Source of the DNA: an uncultured Ignavibacteriota bacterium
Lineage (GTDB): Bacteria > Bacteroidota > Ignavibacteria > Tepidaquicellales > Tepidaquicellaceae
Length of the DNA: 20,678 bases
Direction: 5' to 3'
Assembly (NCBI GenBank): GCA_937983305.1
Contig: CALKAJ010000164.1
Coordinates: forward strand, 1-20,678
Numbering within the stretch: position 1 is the stretch's first letter; each line of letters begins with the position of its first letter. Below are positions 7,464 through 15,316 of the stretch, piece by piece. The notes below the pieces were generated by a model. The model worked only from the letters and a program-made list of their open reading frames with translations, ran no database searches and had not been told where the DNA came from. The translations under genes were made by a program, and so were the position numbers.

Positions 7464-8356
7464 CCGAAAGATTTGAGACTCCTATATTGCTTTTAATTTT
7501 TAATCGTCCTGATACAACCGGGAAAGTATTTAACCTTCTGAGGGAAATCAAACCCGCAAAACTTTTTATTTCGGGCGACGGTGCAAGAAGCAATAAGTCG
7601 GGCGAAAAGGAAAAAGTTGAGCAGGCAAGGGAAATCACAAAAACTATTGATTGGGAATGTGATGTGAAATATAATTTCAGTGATATTAATCTCGGATGTA
7701 AAAAAGGTGTTTCTTCGGGAATCAATTGGTTCTTTGAAAATGTAAGTTCCGGAATAATAATCGAAGATGATGTTTTACCCGATAAAAGTTTTTTTGGCTT
7801 TTGCGGTAATATGCTTGAGAAGTACAAAGATGATGAACAAGTAATGCATATAGGCGGTGCAAATTTTCAGGACGGAATTAAGAGAGGAGAAGGTTCGTAT
7901 TATTTCTCAAAGCTTTGTCACGTATGGGGATGGGCGAGCTGGGCAAGAGCATGGGAAAAATATAATGTTAGAATTGATGACGAAGAAACGGAAATTGACA
8001 ATGTTTTGAATAATACTTTTACCGAAAAAGGGTTAAGAGATTATTACAGGAAATATATTCTGAAAGTAAAAAGCGAACAGCTTGATACCTGGGACTATCA
8101 ATGGGCTTACAGCATTTGGAAAAACAACGGAGTTAGTATAATTCCCAATAAAAACCTGACAACAAATATCGGTTTCGGAGGTGATGCTACGCATACACTT
8201 GATATTGAAAGCAAATTATCGGAAATGAAAAGTTATAATATCGGAGAGATTATTCATCCCGTGTCAAAGGATGTGAACGGAGAAGCAGATATTTATACAT
8301 ATAAGACGAAATTGAAAATTCCGTTAATTAATAAAATTAAATCCATTTTTAAATAA
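7460..8356 (+). CDS. GT-A fold glycosyltransferase (nucleotide-diphospho-sugar transferase type)
   Basis: This 298-residue protein begins with a short strand, PILLLIFNRPDTTGKV (8-23), typical of small GT-A enzymes related to eukaryotic GNT-I and often misnamed 'hemolytic protein HlpA-like'. The likely metal/sugar-nucleotide motif is IIEDDVLPD (100-108). A WGWASWARAWEKY block (156-168) and DTWDYQWAYSIW (209-220) are characteristic of this group and probably form the acceptor site. There is no signal peptide or membrane helix, so it should act on the cytoplasmic face on a lipid-linked acceptor. It overlaps the flippase gene by four bases and precedes the GT4 gene by seven. The donor sugar is unknown. 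Confidence 0.85.
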   Translation: MTERFETPILLLIFNRPDTTGKVFNLLREIKPAKLFISGDGARSNKSGEKEKVEQAREITKTIDWECDVKYNFSDINLGCKKGVSSGINWFFENVSSGIIIEDDVLPDKSFFGFCGNMLEKYKDDEQVMHIGGANFQDGIKRGEGSYYFSKLCHVWGWASWARAWEKYNVRIDDEETEIDNVLNNTFTEKGLRDYYRKYILKVKSEQLDTWDYQWAYSIWKNNGVSIIPNKNLTTNIGFGGDATHTLDIESKLSEMKSYNIGEIIHPVSKDVNGEADIYTYKTKLKIPLINKIKSIFK

Positions 8357-8363
8357 GAGCATT

Positions 8364-9455
8364 TTGAATATACTATATGACAACGAGATATTTTTAATTC
8401 AGAAATACGGCGGAGCTACAAGATATTTCTATGAATTGATAAAGAGGATGCCCGATTTTGATGATGCGGAAGTATCTTTATATATGGGATATTTTATTAA
8501 TAAATATGGTCTCGAAAAATATGCGGATAGATTTAAGTATTTCAAAGGAAAGGAAATACCTTCGATTCCAAAAACTAAACTTATTTCAAGAAAAATTCAG
8601 TATCATACCTTTTTGAAATTCAGAGACAGCTTTGATTCTAATATCTTTCATCAAACTTATTTTAATCCTTACGAACGAAAAAAAGGCGAGAAAAAAGTAA
8701 TAACCATCCACGATTTCACTCACGAAAAATATCCGGAATATTTTAACTCCATTGATAAAACAAGCATTGAGAAAAGGAAATCCGCCGAAACATCGGACGG
8801 GATAATATGTATTTCGGAATCAACTAAAAAAGATTTGCTCGAACTTTATGATATTCCGGAAAGCAGGATAAGGGTTATTTATCACGGAAATTCACTGACG
8901 GCGGAGCCGGGCGAGAATATTACCGGTAAGCCTTATATACTTTATGTTGGTGACAGAAGAGCTTACAAGAATTTTGAAATAATGCTAAAAGTGTTTTCGG
9001 GTTTTGAAAATCTTAAAAAGGATTTTAACCTTATTTGTTTCGGTGGCGGGAAGTTCACGAGTGCAGAGCAGAAAAAAATAAATGGATATGGATTGTCAGA
9101 TATAATCAGACAGGATTCAGGTACTGACGAAAGACTTGCGACTTATTATAAATATGCAGAAGCTTTTGTTTACCCATCTTTCTATGAGGGATTTGGAATA
9201 CCACTGCTTGAAGCTATGCAGTATGATTGCCCGATAATTGCAAGCGACACAAATTCATTAAGGGAAGTCGGAGGAAATGCGGCGATTTATTTTGAGCCTA
9301 ATTCCGATGAGAGTTTAATTGAAGCGATTAATTTAATATCATTCAACAGCGGCAAAAAAGCAGAAATAATTAAAAACGGCAGAGAAAGAATAAAAGTATT
9401 CAGCTGGGATAAATGTGCGAAAGAAACATACAATTTTTATAAGGAGTTATTATGA
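8364..9455 (+). CDS. Family 4 glycosyltransferase (GT-B fold)
   Basis: This 363-residue protein has a Rossmann N-terminal domain with the acceptor loop YGGATRYFYEL (15-25). The C-terminal nucleotide-sugar domain carries VGDRRAYKNF (195-204) and the family E-x7-E motif in FYEGFGIPLLEAM (273-285, with the two glutamates at 275 and 283). This is the standard retaining GT4 architecture at normal length. The start is a TTG at 8364 (reads MNILYDNEIF), the natural N-terminus for the fold; no ATG precedes the first strand. The downstream stop overlaps the next gene as ATGA. It is expected to add one sugar to the repeat unit built by this operon. Confidence 0.9.
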   Translation: MNILYDNEIFLIQKYGGATRYFYELIKRMPDFDDAEVSLYMGYFINKYGLEKYADRFKYFKGKEIPSIPKTKLISRKIQYHTFLKFRDSFDSNIFHQTYFNPYERKKGEKKVITIHDFTHEKYPEYFNSIDKTSIEKRKSAETSDGIICISESTKKDLLELYDIPESRIRVIYHGNSLTAEPGENITGKPYILYVGDRRAYKNFEIMLKVFSGFENLKKDFNLICFGGGKFTSAEQKKINGYGLSDIIRQDSGTDERLATYYKYAEAFVYPSFYEGFGIPLLEAMQYDCPIIASDTNSLREVGGNAAIYFEPNSDESLIEAINLISFNSGKKAEIIKNGRERIKVFSWDKCAKETYNFYKELL

Positions 9456-10204
9456 GCGATTGTATGATAAGCGTAATTACGGTAGTATATAACAATAAAG
9501 ATAATTTTCAAAAGACTCTTGAAAATGTAAAGAGTCAAAGCTACAAAAATATTGAGTATATAGTAATTGACGGCGGCTCAACAGACGGAACCGTAGATGT
9601 GATTAAAGCTAACACACAGTTTATAAAAAAGTGGGTATCCGATAAAGACAAAGGTATTTATGATGCGATGAATAAAGGAATAAATCTCTCGGAAGGGGAT
9701 TATGTGTGCTTTATGAATGCTGGAGATATTTTCCATAACGAAGAAACTGTTAGTGATATTTTTAAAGTATGTGATAATGCCGATGTTTATTACGGAGATA
9801 CAGAGCTCGTTGATGAATCCGGGAAAAGCTGGGGAAACAGACAGCTTAAAAAAACTCCGGAGAATCTGAGGTGGCAGAATATGATTGACGGAATGGTGGT
9901 TACTCATCAATCGCTGATTATCAGGAAATCTTTGATTGAATTATACGATTTGAATTATATCCATTGTGCGGATATTGACTGGACAATAAAAGTATTAAAG
10001 AAGGCAGAGAAAATTTGTAATACAAAAATGATAATAACTACATTTCTTCTTGGCGGCTACTCGAGGAAAAATACAATAAAATCGCTGGTTGAAAGATTCG
10101 GGATTTTAACAAAACATTTTTGTGTATTTAAAGTTGTTATTAATCATTTTAAATTAGCATATATATTTTTAGTGCATATAATCAAAAACAGGAGAATACT
10201 CTGA
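9452..10204 (+). CDS. Family 2 glycosyltransferase (GT-A, WcaE-like)
   Basis: This 250-residue protein shows the GT2 signature: ISVITVVYNN (6-15), IDGGSTDGT (39-47) for nucleotide binding, and MNAGD (88-92) in the place of the metal-binding DxD. It continues with THQSLIIRK (151-159) and CADIDW (172-177), the catalytic-base region of colanic-acid-type GT2 enzymes. The C-terminal 40 residues are hydrophobic and basic and may associate with the membrane. The ATG overlaps the previous stop and is served by AAGGAG at 9441-9446, so the start is well supported. It belongs to the same cluster of sugar transfer genes; donor and acceptor are unknown. Confidence 0.9.
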   Translation: MSDCMISVITVVYNNKDNFQKTLENVKSQSYKNIEYIVIDGGSTDGTVDVIKANTQFIKKWVSDKDKGIYDAMNKGINLSEGDYVCFMNAGDIFHNEETVSDIFKVCDNADVYYGDTELVDESGKSWGNRQLKKTPENLRWQNMIDGMVVTHQSLIIRKSLIELYDLNYIHCADIDWTIKVLKKAEKICNTKMIITTFLLGGYSRKNTIKSLVERFGILTKHFCVFKVVINHFKLAYIFLVHIIKNRRIL

Positions 10205-10205
10205 T

Positions 10206-10937
10206 ATGGCAAACTTAAAACTGATGAAAATTAAAACCGAAATGCTTTCAAGGAAGCTTGGAAATAAATTCGGTGTTGACGTTAAAATGACGGATGAAGA
10301 AGTGTTGATGAAACAGATAGAGTTTAATAAAATTGATTTGATATTTGATATTGGAGCAAACGAAGGACAATTTTCAGAGCTTATATTTAAACTCGGCTAT
10401 AAAGGGAAAATAGTGTCGTTTGAGCCATTAAGTGAAGTACACAAAAAATTAGTAATGCGAAGCGGGAAATTTTCCGGATGGGAAGTTGCCGAAAGATGCG
10501 CCATAGGAGAAAAAGACGAAGAAACTGAAATAAACATTTCGAAAAATACATTAAGCAGTTCCGTATTAAAAATTAAGAAAGAACATACTGATGCGGAGCC
10601 GGAATCAGTAATAACCGGCACGGAAAAAATCAAAGTATATAAGCTTGATTCGATTGGCGAAAAATATTCTGCTTCCGCAAAAAATATTTTCTTAAAAATT
10701 GATACTCAGGGATACGAAGAAAAAATATTAAACGGTGCTTCGGATTTTCTGAAAAACGTAAAGGGTTTACTTGTTGAAACCTCGCTTGTTCCTTTGTATG
10801 AGGGGCAGGCATTATTCAAAGAAATACTAAACAAAGTCGAATCCGCCGGCTTCGAACTAACGGGAGTTCAGCCTGCTTTCATAAACAAGGAAACAGGCAG
10901 AACCCTCCAGGTTGACGCTATATTTTTTCGGCAATGA
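10206..10937 (+). CDS. FkbM family methyltransferase (first copy)
   Basis: This 243-residue protein has the FkbM-type class I methyltransferase pattern: motif I IFDIGANEGQF (46-56), the acidic residue after strand 2 in VSFEP (71-75), and the FkbM signature FLKIDTQGYEEKILNGA (162-178) followed by LLVETSLVPLYEGQ (188-201). FkbM enzymes O-methylate hydroxyls of polyketides or sugars; in glycan clusters they usually methylate a sugar residue. The ATG follows the previous stop by one base. It is the last gene of the plus-strand run. Its stop is only three bases from the stop of the convergent T9SS gene, and a small hairpin spans this junction. Confidence 0.9.
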   Translation: MANLKLMKIKTEMLSRKLGNKFGVDVKMTDEEVLMKQIEFNKIDLIFDIGANEGQFSELIFKLGYKGKIVSFEPLSEVHKKLVMRSGKFSGWEVAERCAIGEKDEETEINISKNTLSSSVLKIKKEHTDAEPESVITGTEKIKVYKLDSIGEKYSASAKNIFLKIDTQGYEEKILNGASDFLKNVKGLLVETSLVPLYEGQALFKEILNKVESAGFELTGVQPAFINKETGRTLQVDAIFFRQ

Positions 10938-10957
10938 CTTTTATTTTAAAAGAGTCA
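10935..10957. terminator. Possible shared hairpin between two convergent genes
   Basis: TGACTTTT (10935-10942) can pair with AAAGAGTCA (10949-10957) around a short AT-rich loop, with one U-G pair. It straddles the two stop codons of the convergent genes. Neither side has a convincing run of Ts after the stem, so termination activity is a guess. Confidence 0.3.
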
Positions 10958-12461
10958 ATTTTGTATGACCGGTGAAATCATCCGTAATTAATTTTGCAAT
11001 ATATATACCGCTTGAAAGATTAGTTGCTGTCCATGAATATGCATAAATTCCTGCAGATAGATTTCCGTTGAATAGTAAAGCTATTTCTCTTCCCATCAAA
11101 TCATAAATAGCAAGCTTGACTTTAGATGATTTAGGAATTTCAAATTTTATATTTGTAGCCGGATTAAAAGGATTTGGGTAATTCTGATGAATAATAAATT
11201 TCTCGGGTACTGAACTTGAAATTTGATTTATTCCGGTATTAGTTACAGAGAAATACCAGATTGAACTCCACTCTCCATATCCATTGGAATTTTTAGCTTT
11301 CACCCTCCAGAAATAAGTTGCATTAACATTCAGTTTACCGTTTGGTATATGATAAAAGCTATTTGTGAGAGTTAACGAATCCGTGAGATAAGAGAAATTA
11401 GAGACCGGTGAAATCTGTATATGATAATGAGTTGCCACTGAGTTCGAATCCCAGTCAAAGACAGGTCTTATTGTTGATATATTGCTTGCGTTTGAAGGAT
11501 ATATCAGATTTGGAGAAGCAGGTGCAGATAAACCTCCGTTAATAGTTTTCAGCAAAGTGCCGTTGTATCCGCATGACCAACCTGTATTTTCATTGACAAA
11601 TGAGATATAATGTAATTCGTTATAATTGCCGGTGTTCTGAGTCATCCAGGAATTTCCGCCGTTATTTGTATATAAAATCTTTCCGTTTACTCCTGAAACC
11701 CAACCTTTTGTTGGTGAAACAAACCAGGAAGCAATTAAGTATGAGTTCACTCCGGAATTTTGAATTTCCCAGGTCGCTCCGGCATTGTTTGTCTTAATAA
11801 TTAATCCATTAGTGCCCGGAATCCAACCGGTAGATGAATTAATAAAAAACGGTTTTCCCAGATTATTTGTTAAATAAGTATTCATCTTTATCCAATTTAA
11901 TCCGGAATTTGTGGTCTTTAAAATGACGCCGTTATCGCCCGTAATCCACCCATTGTTAATATCAGTAAAAAAAACACCGGTTAAATTAGAATATACACCC
12001 GATGCTTGCTGTACCCAGTTTAAACCGCCGTTCGTTGTTCTTAAAATAATTCCATTATATCCGACAATAAAGCCATAATCACTGTTTATAAACGACATAA
12101 GAAGTAATATATCCGAAGCAACACTAAATTGCTGTATCCAAGAGTTTCCGCCATTTGTAGATTTCAGAATTGTACCACCTTGTCCGCAAAGATAGACAAT
12201 ATTGCTTGAGACAGGATAAATACATTGAAAGCCGGTCGAATTACCCGAAAAAATTGAAAACCATGTTTCGCCTGAGTTAGTGGATTTTAATACTGTACCG
12301 CCCCATCCTGCTGCGTAACCTGTAATTTGGTTGAAAAACTTAACGGAAATAATATTATTCCCTGATGGAAGAGACTTCTGAATCCACCCTGTTTGAGCAA
12401 AAATCTGTTGCCCGCTTAACAGCATAAAAACCAATGCTGATATTAAAATTTTGATTTTCAT
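10941..12461 (-). CDS. Secreted YCF48-like beta-propeller protein with T9SS type A sorting domain
   Basis: This 506-residue exported protein has a signal peptide (cleavage likely after A22, before QTGW). Seven consecutive repeats of the form 'G-x-x-G-[TVI]-[LI]-[LI]-K-[ST]-T-N-x-G-x-x-W' start at residues 52, 93, 134, 175, 216, 257 and 298, an exact 41-residue step. Seven units fit a closed seven-bladed propeller of the YCF48/Ycf48-HCF136 kind. A fibronectin-like module follows (about 315-407), with TYFWRVKAKNSNGYGEWSS at 382-400. The end is a Por/type IX secretion sorting domain: NYPNPFNPATNIKFEIP (427-443) through SSGIYIAKL. It should be exported by Sec, then T9SS, to the surface or medium. 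The role is unknown; photosystem assembly is not implied. It is paralogous to the gene at 16524-18065. Confidence 0.93.
   Translation of the reverse strand: MKIKILISALVFMLLSGQQIFAQTGWIQKSLPSGNNIISVKFFNQITGYAAGWGGTVLKSTNSGETWFSIFSGNSTGFQCIYPVSSNIVYLCGQGGTILKSTNGGNSWIQQFSVASDILLLMSFINSDYGFIVGYNGIILRTTNGGLNWVQQASGVYSNLTGVFFTDINNGWITGDNGVILKTTNSGLNWIKMNTYLTNNLGKPFFINSSTGWIPGTNGLIIKTNNAGATWEIQNSGVNSYLIASWFVSPTKGWVSGVNGKILYTNNGGNSWMTQNTGNYNELHYISFVNENTGWSCGYNGTLLKTINGGLSAPASPNLIYPSNASNISTIRPVFDWDSNSVATHYHIQISPVSNFSYLTDSLTLTNSFYHIPNGKLNVNATYFWRVKAKNSNGYGEWSSIWYFSVTNTGINQISSSVPEKFIIHQNYPNPFNPATNIKFEIPKSSKVKLAIYDLMGREIALLFNGNLSAGIYAYSWTATNLSSGIYIAKLITDDFTGHTKLTLLK
11529..12329 (-). repeat. Seven tandem 41-residue (about 123-nt) propeller repeats within the gene
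   Basis: The coding repeats have a constant period of 41 codons: G52, G93, G134, G175, G216, G257 and G298, with tryptophans at 67, 108, 149, 190, 231 and 272. The seventh repeat lacks the closing tryptophan. The DNA is diverged between units, so this is a protein-level repeat, not recent DNA duplication. Confidence 0.9.
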
Positions 12462-12541
12462 AGAATAAAATTTTAAGTTAGTGAAAAGTATTAAACTTAA
12501 AATAAATCTAATTTAAAAAAAATTAATATGCAATATAAATC

Positions 12542-12549
12542 TATATTTG
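12542..12549 (+). promoter_or_regulatory. Candidate Bacteroidota -7 element (TATATTTG)
   Basis: TATATTTG fits the TAnnTTTG -7 consensus and lies about 85 nt before the start of the FkbM gene at 12634. No TTG/TTTG -33 element stands at the right distance, so support rests on one box. The surrounding 172-nt gap (12462-12633) separates two divergent genes and must hold promoters for both. Confidence 0.3.
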
Positions 12550-12633
12550 TATAAAATATTGCCAATAGCAATCGGTTATAATACCCAATTAATATTGAAT
12601 AGAACTTTATTATAAATATTTTTAACTTACCGA

Positions 12634-13347
12634 ATGATAAAAAAATTTATTTCATTAGAAAAAAGACGAAAGCTTGCAAACTATTTAAATGAATTATTTT
12701 ATAATAATGCAACTAAGTCTTATTCGCAAGAAGGCGAAGATATGATATTGCGAAGAATATTCGTAAATTCGATTAATGGGTTTTATATTGATGTAGGAGC
12801 ATTTCATCCGACCAGGTTTTCCAATACATATTTATTTTATAAAAAGGGGTGGAGAGGAATTAATATAGATGCAATGCCCGGCAGTATGAAAAAGTTTAAT
12901 AAAAAGAGAGGCAGGGATATTAATTTAGAGTATCCTGTATCTTCCGAAAAGAAAAATATTACATTTTATGCTTTCAATGAGCCTGCTTTAAATACGTTTT
13001 CTCTCGAACTTGCGAACGAAAGAGATGGAAAAGACGGTTACAGGATATTATTTAAAAAAGAATTAGAAACTAAAACACTTGCGGAAATACTGGAAGAATA
13101 TATGCCGAAGGAAATAAAAGAAATAGATTTTCTTTCCATAGATGTTGAATCATTAGATTTTGATGTCTTAATCTCAAATAATTGGGAAAAATATCTTCCT
13201 AAAGTAATCTTGATAGAAGATTTAAATTTTAATCATAACATTACCAATGAATCTGAAATTTCAAGGTATTTAAGTGAAAAAAATTATAAGTTTTTTGCCA
13301 AAACAGTTAACACCCTGTTTTTCAAGCATAACTCTTTTATAATATAA
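12634..13347 (+). CDS. FkbM family methyltransferase (second, divergent copy)
   Basis: This 237-residue protein begins with a SYSQEGEDMILRRIF block (29-43). Motif I is YIDVGAFHPTRFSNTY (51-66), the acidic position after strand 2 is in INIDAMPG (77-84), and the FkbM core is FLSIDVESLDFDVL (166-179). This 'SQxGED...DVGAxxP' form is a distinct FkbM subgroup common in glycan loci. It is clearly not a recent duplicate of the copy at 10206. The gene stands alone: a T9SS gene diverges upstream and a minus-strand methyltransferase converges, with only one base between stops. It probably methylates a sugar of the surface glycan. Confidence 0.88.
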   Translation: MIKKFISLEKRRKLANYLNELFYNNATKSYSQEGEDMILRRIFVNSINGFYIDVGAFHPTRFSNTYLFYKKGWRGINIDAMPGSMKKFNKKRGRDINLEYPVSSEKKNITFYAFNEPALNTFSLELANERDGKDGYRILFKKELETKTLAEILEEYMPKEIKEIDFLSIDVESLDFDVLISNNWEKYLPKVILIEDLNFNHNITNESEISRYLSEKNYKFFAKTVNTLFFKHNSFII

Positions 13348-13348
13348 A

Positions 13349-14152
13349 TTATTTTTCGGCAATGACAACAATGCCGGTTCCGGTTTCATTGTGTGTTTTT
13401 ACATCAAGCCACATAAAGATTAGAACAAACCAAAGCGTGAAGAAGTAATAAAAAGGTAAAAATAAAATAAAAATTTTAGAGGCTCCTGCCATCAGAATCG
13501 GGTATTTAATTCCAAATCTCCATGATATTGTTCCGAATTTACCGTAAGTATAGATAAATTCTTTTACTTTGAAACCTGCATTTTCGAGTTTAGAAATAAT
13601 TTCTTCTTTCCCGTAACCGTTTCTTGCATGCTCTTCAATAAAGCTCTCGTCATCGTCCGAATGGGCATCGCTGCCGCCAAGATTTGAAGGAGTGTTGACA
13701 AGAAGTTTGCCGCCATTCTTTAAGGCACTGTGAAAATTTTTAAATACGAGCTCATCTTCAACAATATGTTCCATCACGTCAACTGAAAGAATAAAATCAT
13801 ATTGTCCGGAATAATCAATTTTTGTTAAGTCTGCTATTTCAAATTTGCATTTATCGTATCCCGAATTTTTAAAAAAATAATTACAGTCTTCGACCTGCTC
13901 ATCTTTAACATCAACTCCAAGTATATCGGAATTCTTAAAATACTTTGCCATAAAATAGGAATATTGTCCAAATCCCATTCCCGCGTCTAAAATGTTCAAT
14001 TTTTCTTTTCCACTGTATAAACTTCTTACGGATTTTTTCACATGCCATGCACGGAGAAACATCAGGTCGAGTAAGAAATAAAACACTTTTCGGAGTAATA
14101 CATTACGGGTAACTAAATTGCCAAACACTTTTTTAATAGGATCGTATTTCAT
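13349..14152 (-). CDS. Class I SAM-dependent methyltransferase with C-terminal hydrophobic segment
   Basis: This 267-residue protein has a Methyltransf_11/25-like core: motif I NILDAGMGFGQYSYF (53-67), the acidic residue in ILGVDVKD (77-84), and DVMEHIVEDE (125-134), with LKNGGKLLVNTP (144-155) as the post-III strand. Residues about 224-249 (from SKIFILFLPFYYFF) are strongly hydrophobic and look like a membrane anchor or re-entrant hairpin, unusual for a cytosolic methyltransferase. It starts two bases after the stop of the upstream GT4 gene, so it is the third gene of the minus-strand unit. Substrate is unknown; a lipid-linked or membrane-bound glycan would fit the anchor. Confidence 0.87.
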   Translation of the reverse strand: MKYDPIKKVFGNLVTRNVLLRKVFYFLLDLMFLRAWHVKKSVRSLYSGKEKLNILDAGMGFGQYSYFMAKYFKNSDILGVDVKDEQVEDCNYFFKNSGYDKCKFEIADLTKIDYSGQYDFILSVDVMEHIVEDELVFKNFHSALKNGGKLLVNTPSNLGGSDAHSDDDESFIEEHARNGYGKEEIISKLENAGFKVKEFIYTYGKFGTISWRFGIKYPILMAGASKIFILFLPFYYFFTLWFVLIFMWLDVKTHNETGTGIVVIAEK

Positions 14153-14154
14153 TA

Positions 14155-15315
14155 TTATTTATTTAATTTAACAAGGTTGTAAATTTTGTTTGTATATGTC
14201 TGCCATGAATATTTTTCTTTTTCAGAAATAATTCCTTTAATAAAATCCTGCTCAAGGTTATTTTCATAAAAATTTAATATTGCCCCGGCAAGCATATCGG
14301 GGTTATCTGGAGGAACAAGCAAGCCTGTTTTACCTTCAACGATAACTTCTCCGATACCTCCGATTTTTGAAGCGATTACAGGTTTATTAAAATGATATGC
14401 AATCTGAACTATTCCGCTTTGTGAAGCGCTGGAATATGGAAGTACTACTGAATCTGATACGGAGAAGAAGTATTTCACATCTTCGTCAGGAATAAAATCC
14501 GAAACAATAGAAACATTATCTTCGAGTTTTAAATCTTTTATCTTCGAATAATAAGGCGAACTGTCTTCATAAAACTCTCCTGCAACGAGAAGTAATGCCT
14601 CCGGGTATTTATTTCTGACAATACTCATTGCTTCTATAATATTAATTAATCCCTTATATTTTCTTATGTACCCGAAAAACAATAATATTTTCTTATTATA
14701 TAAATTAATATTATATTTTTTGCCGATAATCTCGGCGGATTTATTTTTTTCAACAATGTCGCCAAAGATATTGTAAATAGGATGTGGAGTTAAGATGTAC
14801 GGCTTGTTTTTTTTGTTGAACTGTTTAAGTTCGGTTTCAACTGTTTTTGACTGAACAAGAAAATAATCAACAAAAAGAAATGCAATTTTTGTAAGAAGTA
14901 TATCTGCAAATCTTCTTTCGTGAGGAATTACATTATCACAAATATACATAACTTTTGTTTTCCTGAAAACTTTTGCAAAAAAAGAAATAACGGAATACTG
15001 AATTGCAAAAAAAGGAATCCAATACTTATAAATTATTAAATCCGCATTTTCTTTTCGCATCTTAAGTCCTGTGAAAATCCAGTTAAAGGGATTTATTGAG
15101 TCAATAGCAATAACATTTTTATCGTCCGGTACTTTCAGAGCGGGTTCTCCTGTCTCATACTGGGTTTTTCCCGGAAAGAGAAATTCGGGATACTGCCTTT
15201 TAAAAGAAAATACTTTGACTTCGTTCTGTTTGGAAAGTTCCTGAAATAACAGCGCAACATATTGAGCAATACCGCCTCTCATTGGATAAGCTGTACCAAC
15301 CTGAATAATTTTCAT
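14155..15315 (-). CDS. Family 4 glycosyltransferase
   Basis: With the ATG at 15315 the protein is 386 residues and begins MKIIQVGTAYPMRGGIAQYV, the usual first strand and glycine-rich loop of GT4 enzymes. The C-terminal donor domain has LFFGYIRKYKGL (212-223) and VVLPYSSASQSGIVQIAYHF (290-309), in which the family's usual first Glu of E-x7-E is replaced by a Ser/Gln stretch (SASQSG). This is seen in a GT4 subgroup. A TTG at 15333 would add six residues (MSCLNN), but it lies inside the upstream gene and before the fold, so I prefer the ATG, one base after the upstream stop. It is the middle gene of a minus-strand GT9-GT4-methyltransferase unit. Confidence 0.88.
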   Translation of the reverse strand: MKIIQVGTAYPMRGGIAQYVALLFQELSKQNEVKVFSFKRQYPEFLFPGKTQYETGEPALKVPDDKNVIAIDSINPFNWIFTGLKMRKENADLIIYKYWIPFFAIQYSVISFFAKVFRKTKVMYICDNVIPHERRFADILLTKIAFLFVDYFLVQSKTVETELKQFNKKNKPYILTPHPIYNIFGDIVEKNKSAEIIGKKYNINLYNKKILLFFGYIRKYKGLINIIEAMSIVRNKYPEALLLVAGEFYEDSSPYYSKIKDLKLEDNVSIVSDFIPDEDVKYFFSVSDSVVLPYSSASQSGIVQIAYHFNKPVIASKIGGIGEVIVEGKTGLLVPPDNPDMLAGAILNFYENNLEQDFIKGIISEKEKYSWQTYTNKIYNLVKLNK

Positions 15316-15316
15316 A

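Noticed and set aside
7381..7827. Minus-strand open frame of 148 codons over the flippase/glycosyltransferase junction
   Set aside because: It is antisense to two well-supported genes joined by ATGA, and its translation has no recognisable domain.
11529..12329. Regular 123-nt repeat spacing, considered as a CRISPR or minisatellite
   Set aside because: The period is exact only in the protein; the DNA units are diverged, there are no identical repeats with unique spacers, and the pattern matches beta-propeller coding repeats.
12559..12573. Small palindrome ATTGC-CAATA-GCAAT in the divergent gap as an operator
   Set aside because: A five-base stem is expected by chance in such AT-rich DNA, and there is no second copy or nearby regulator gene.
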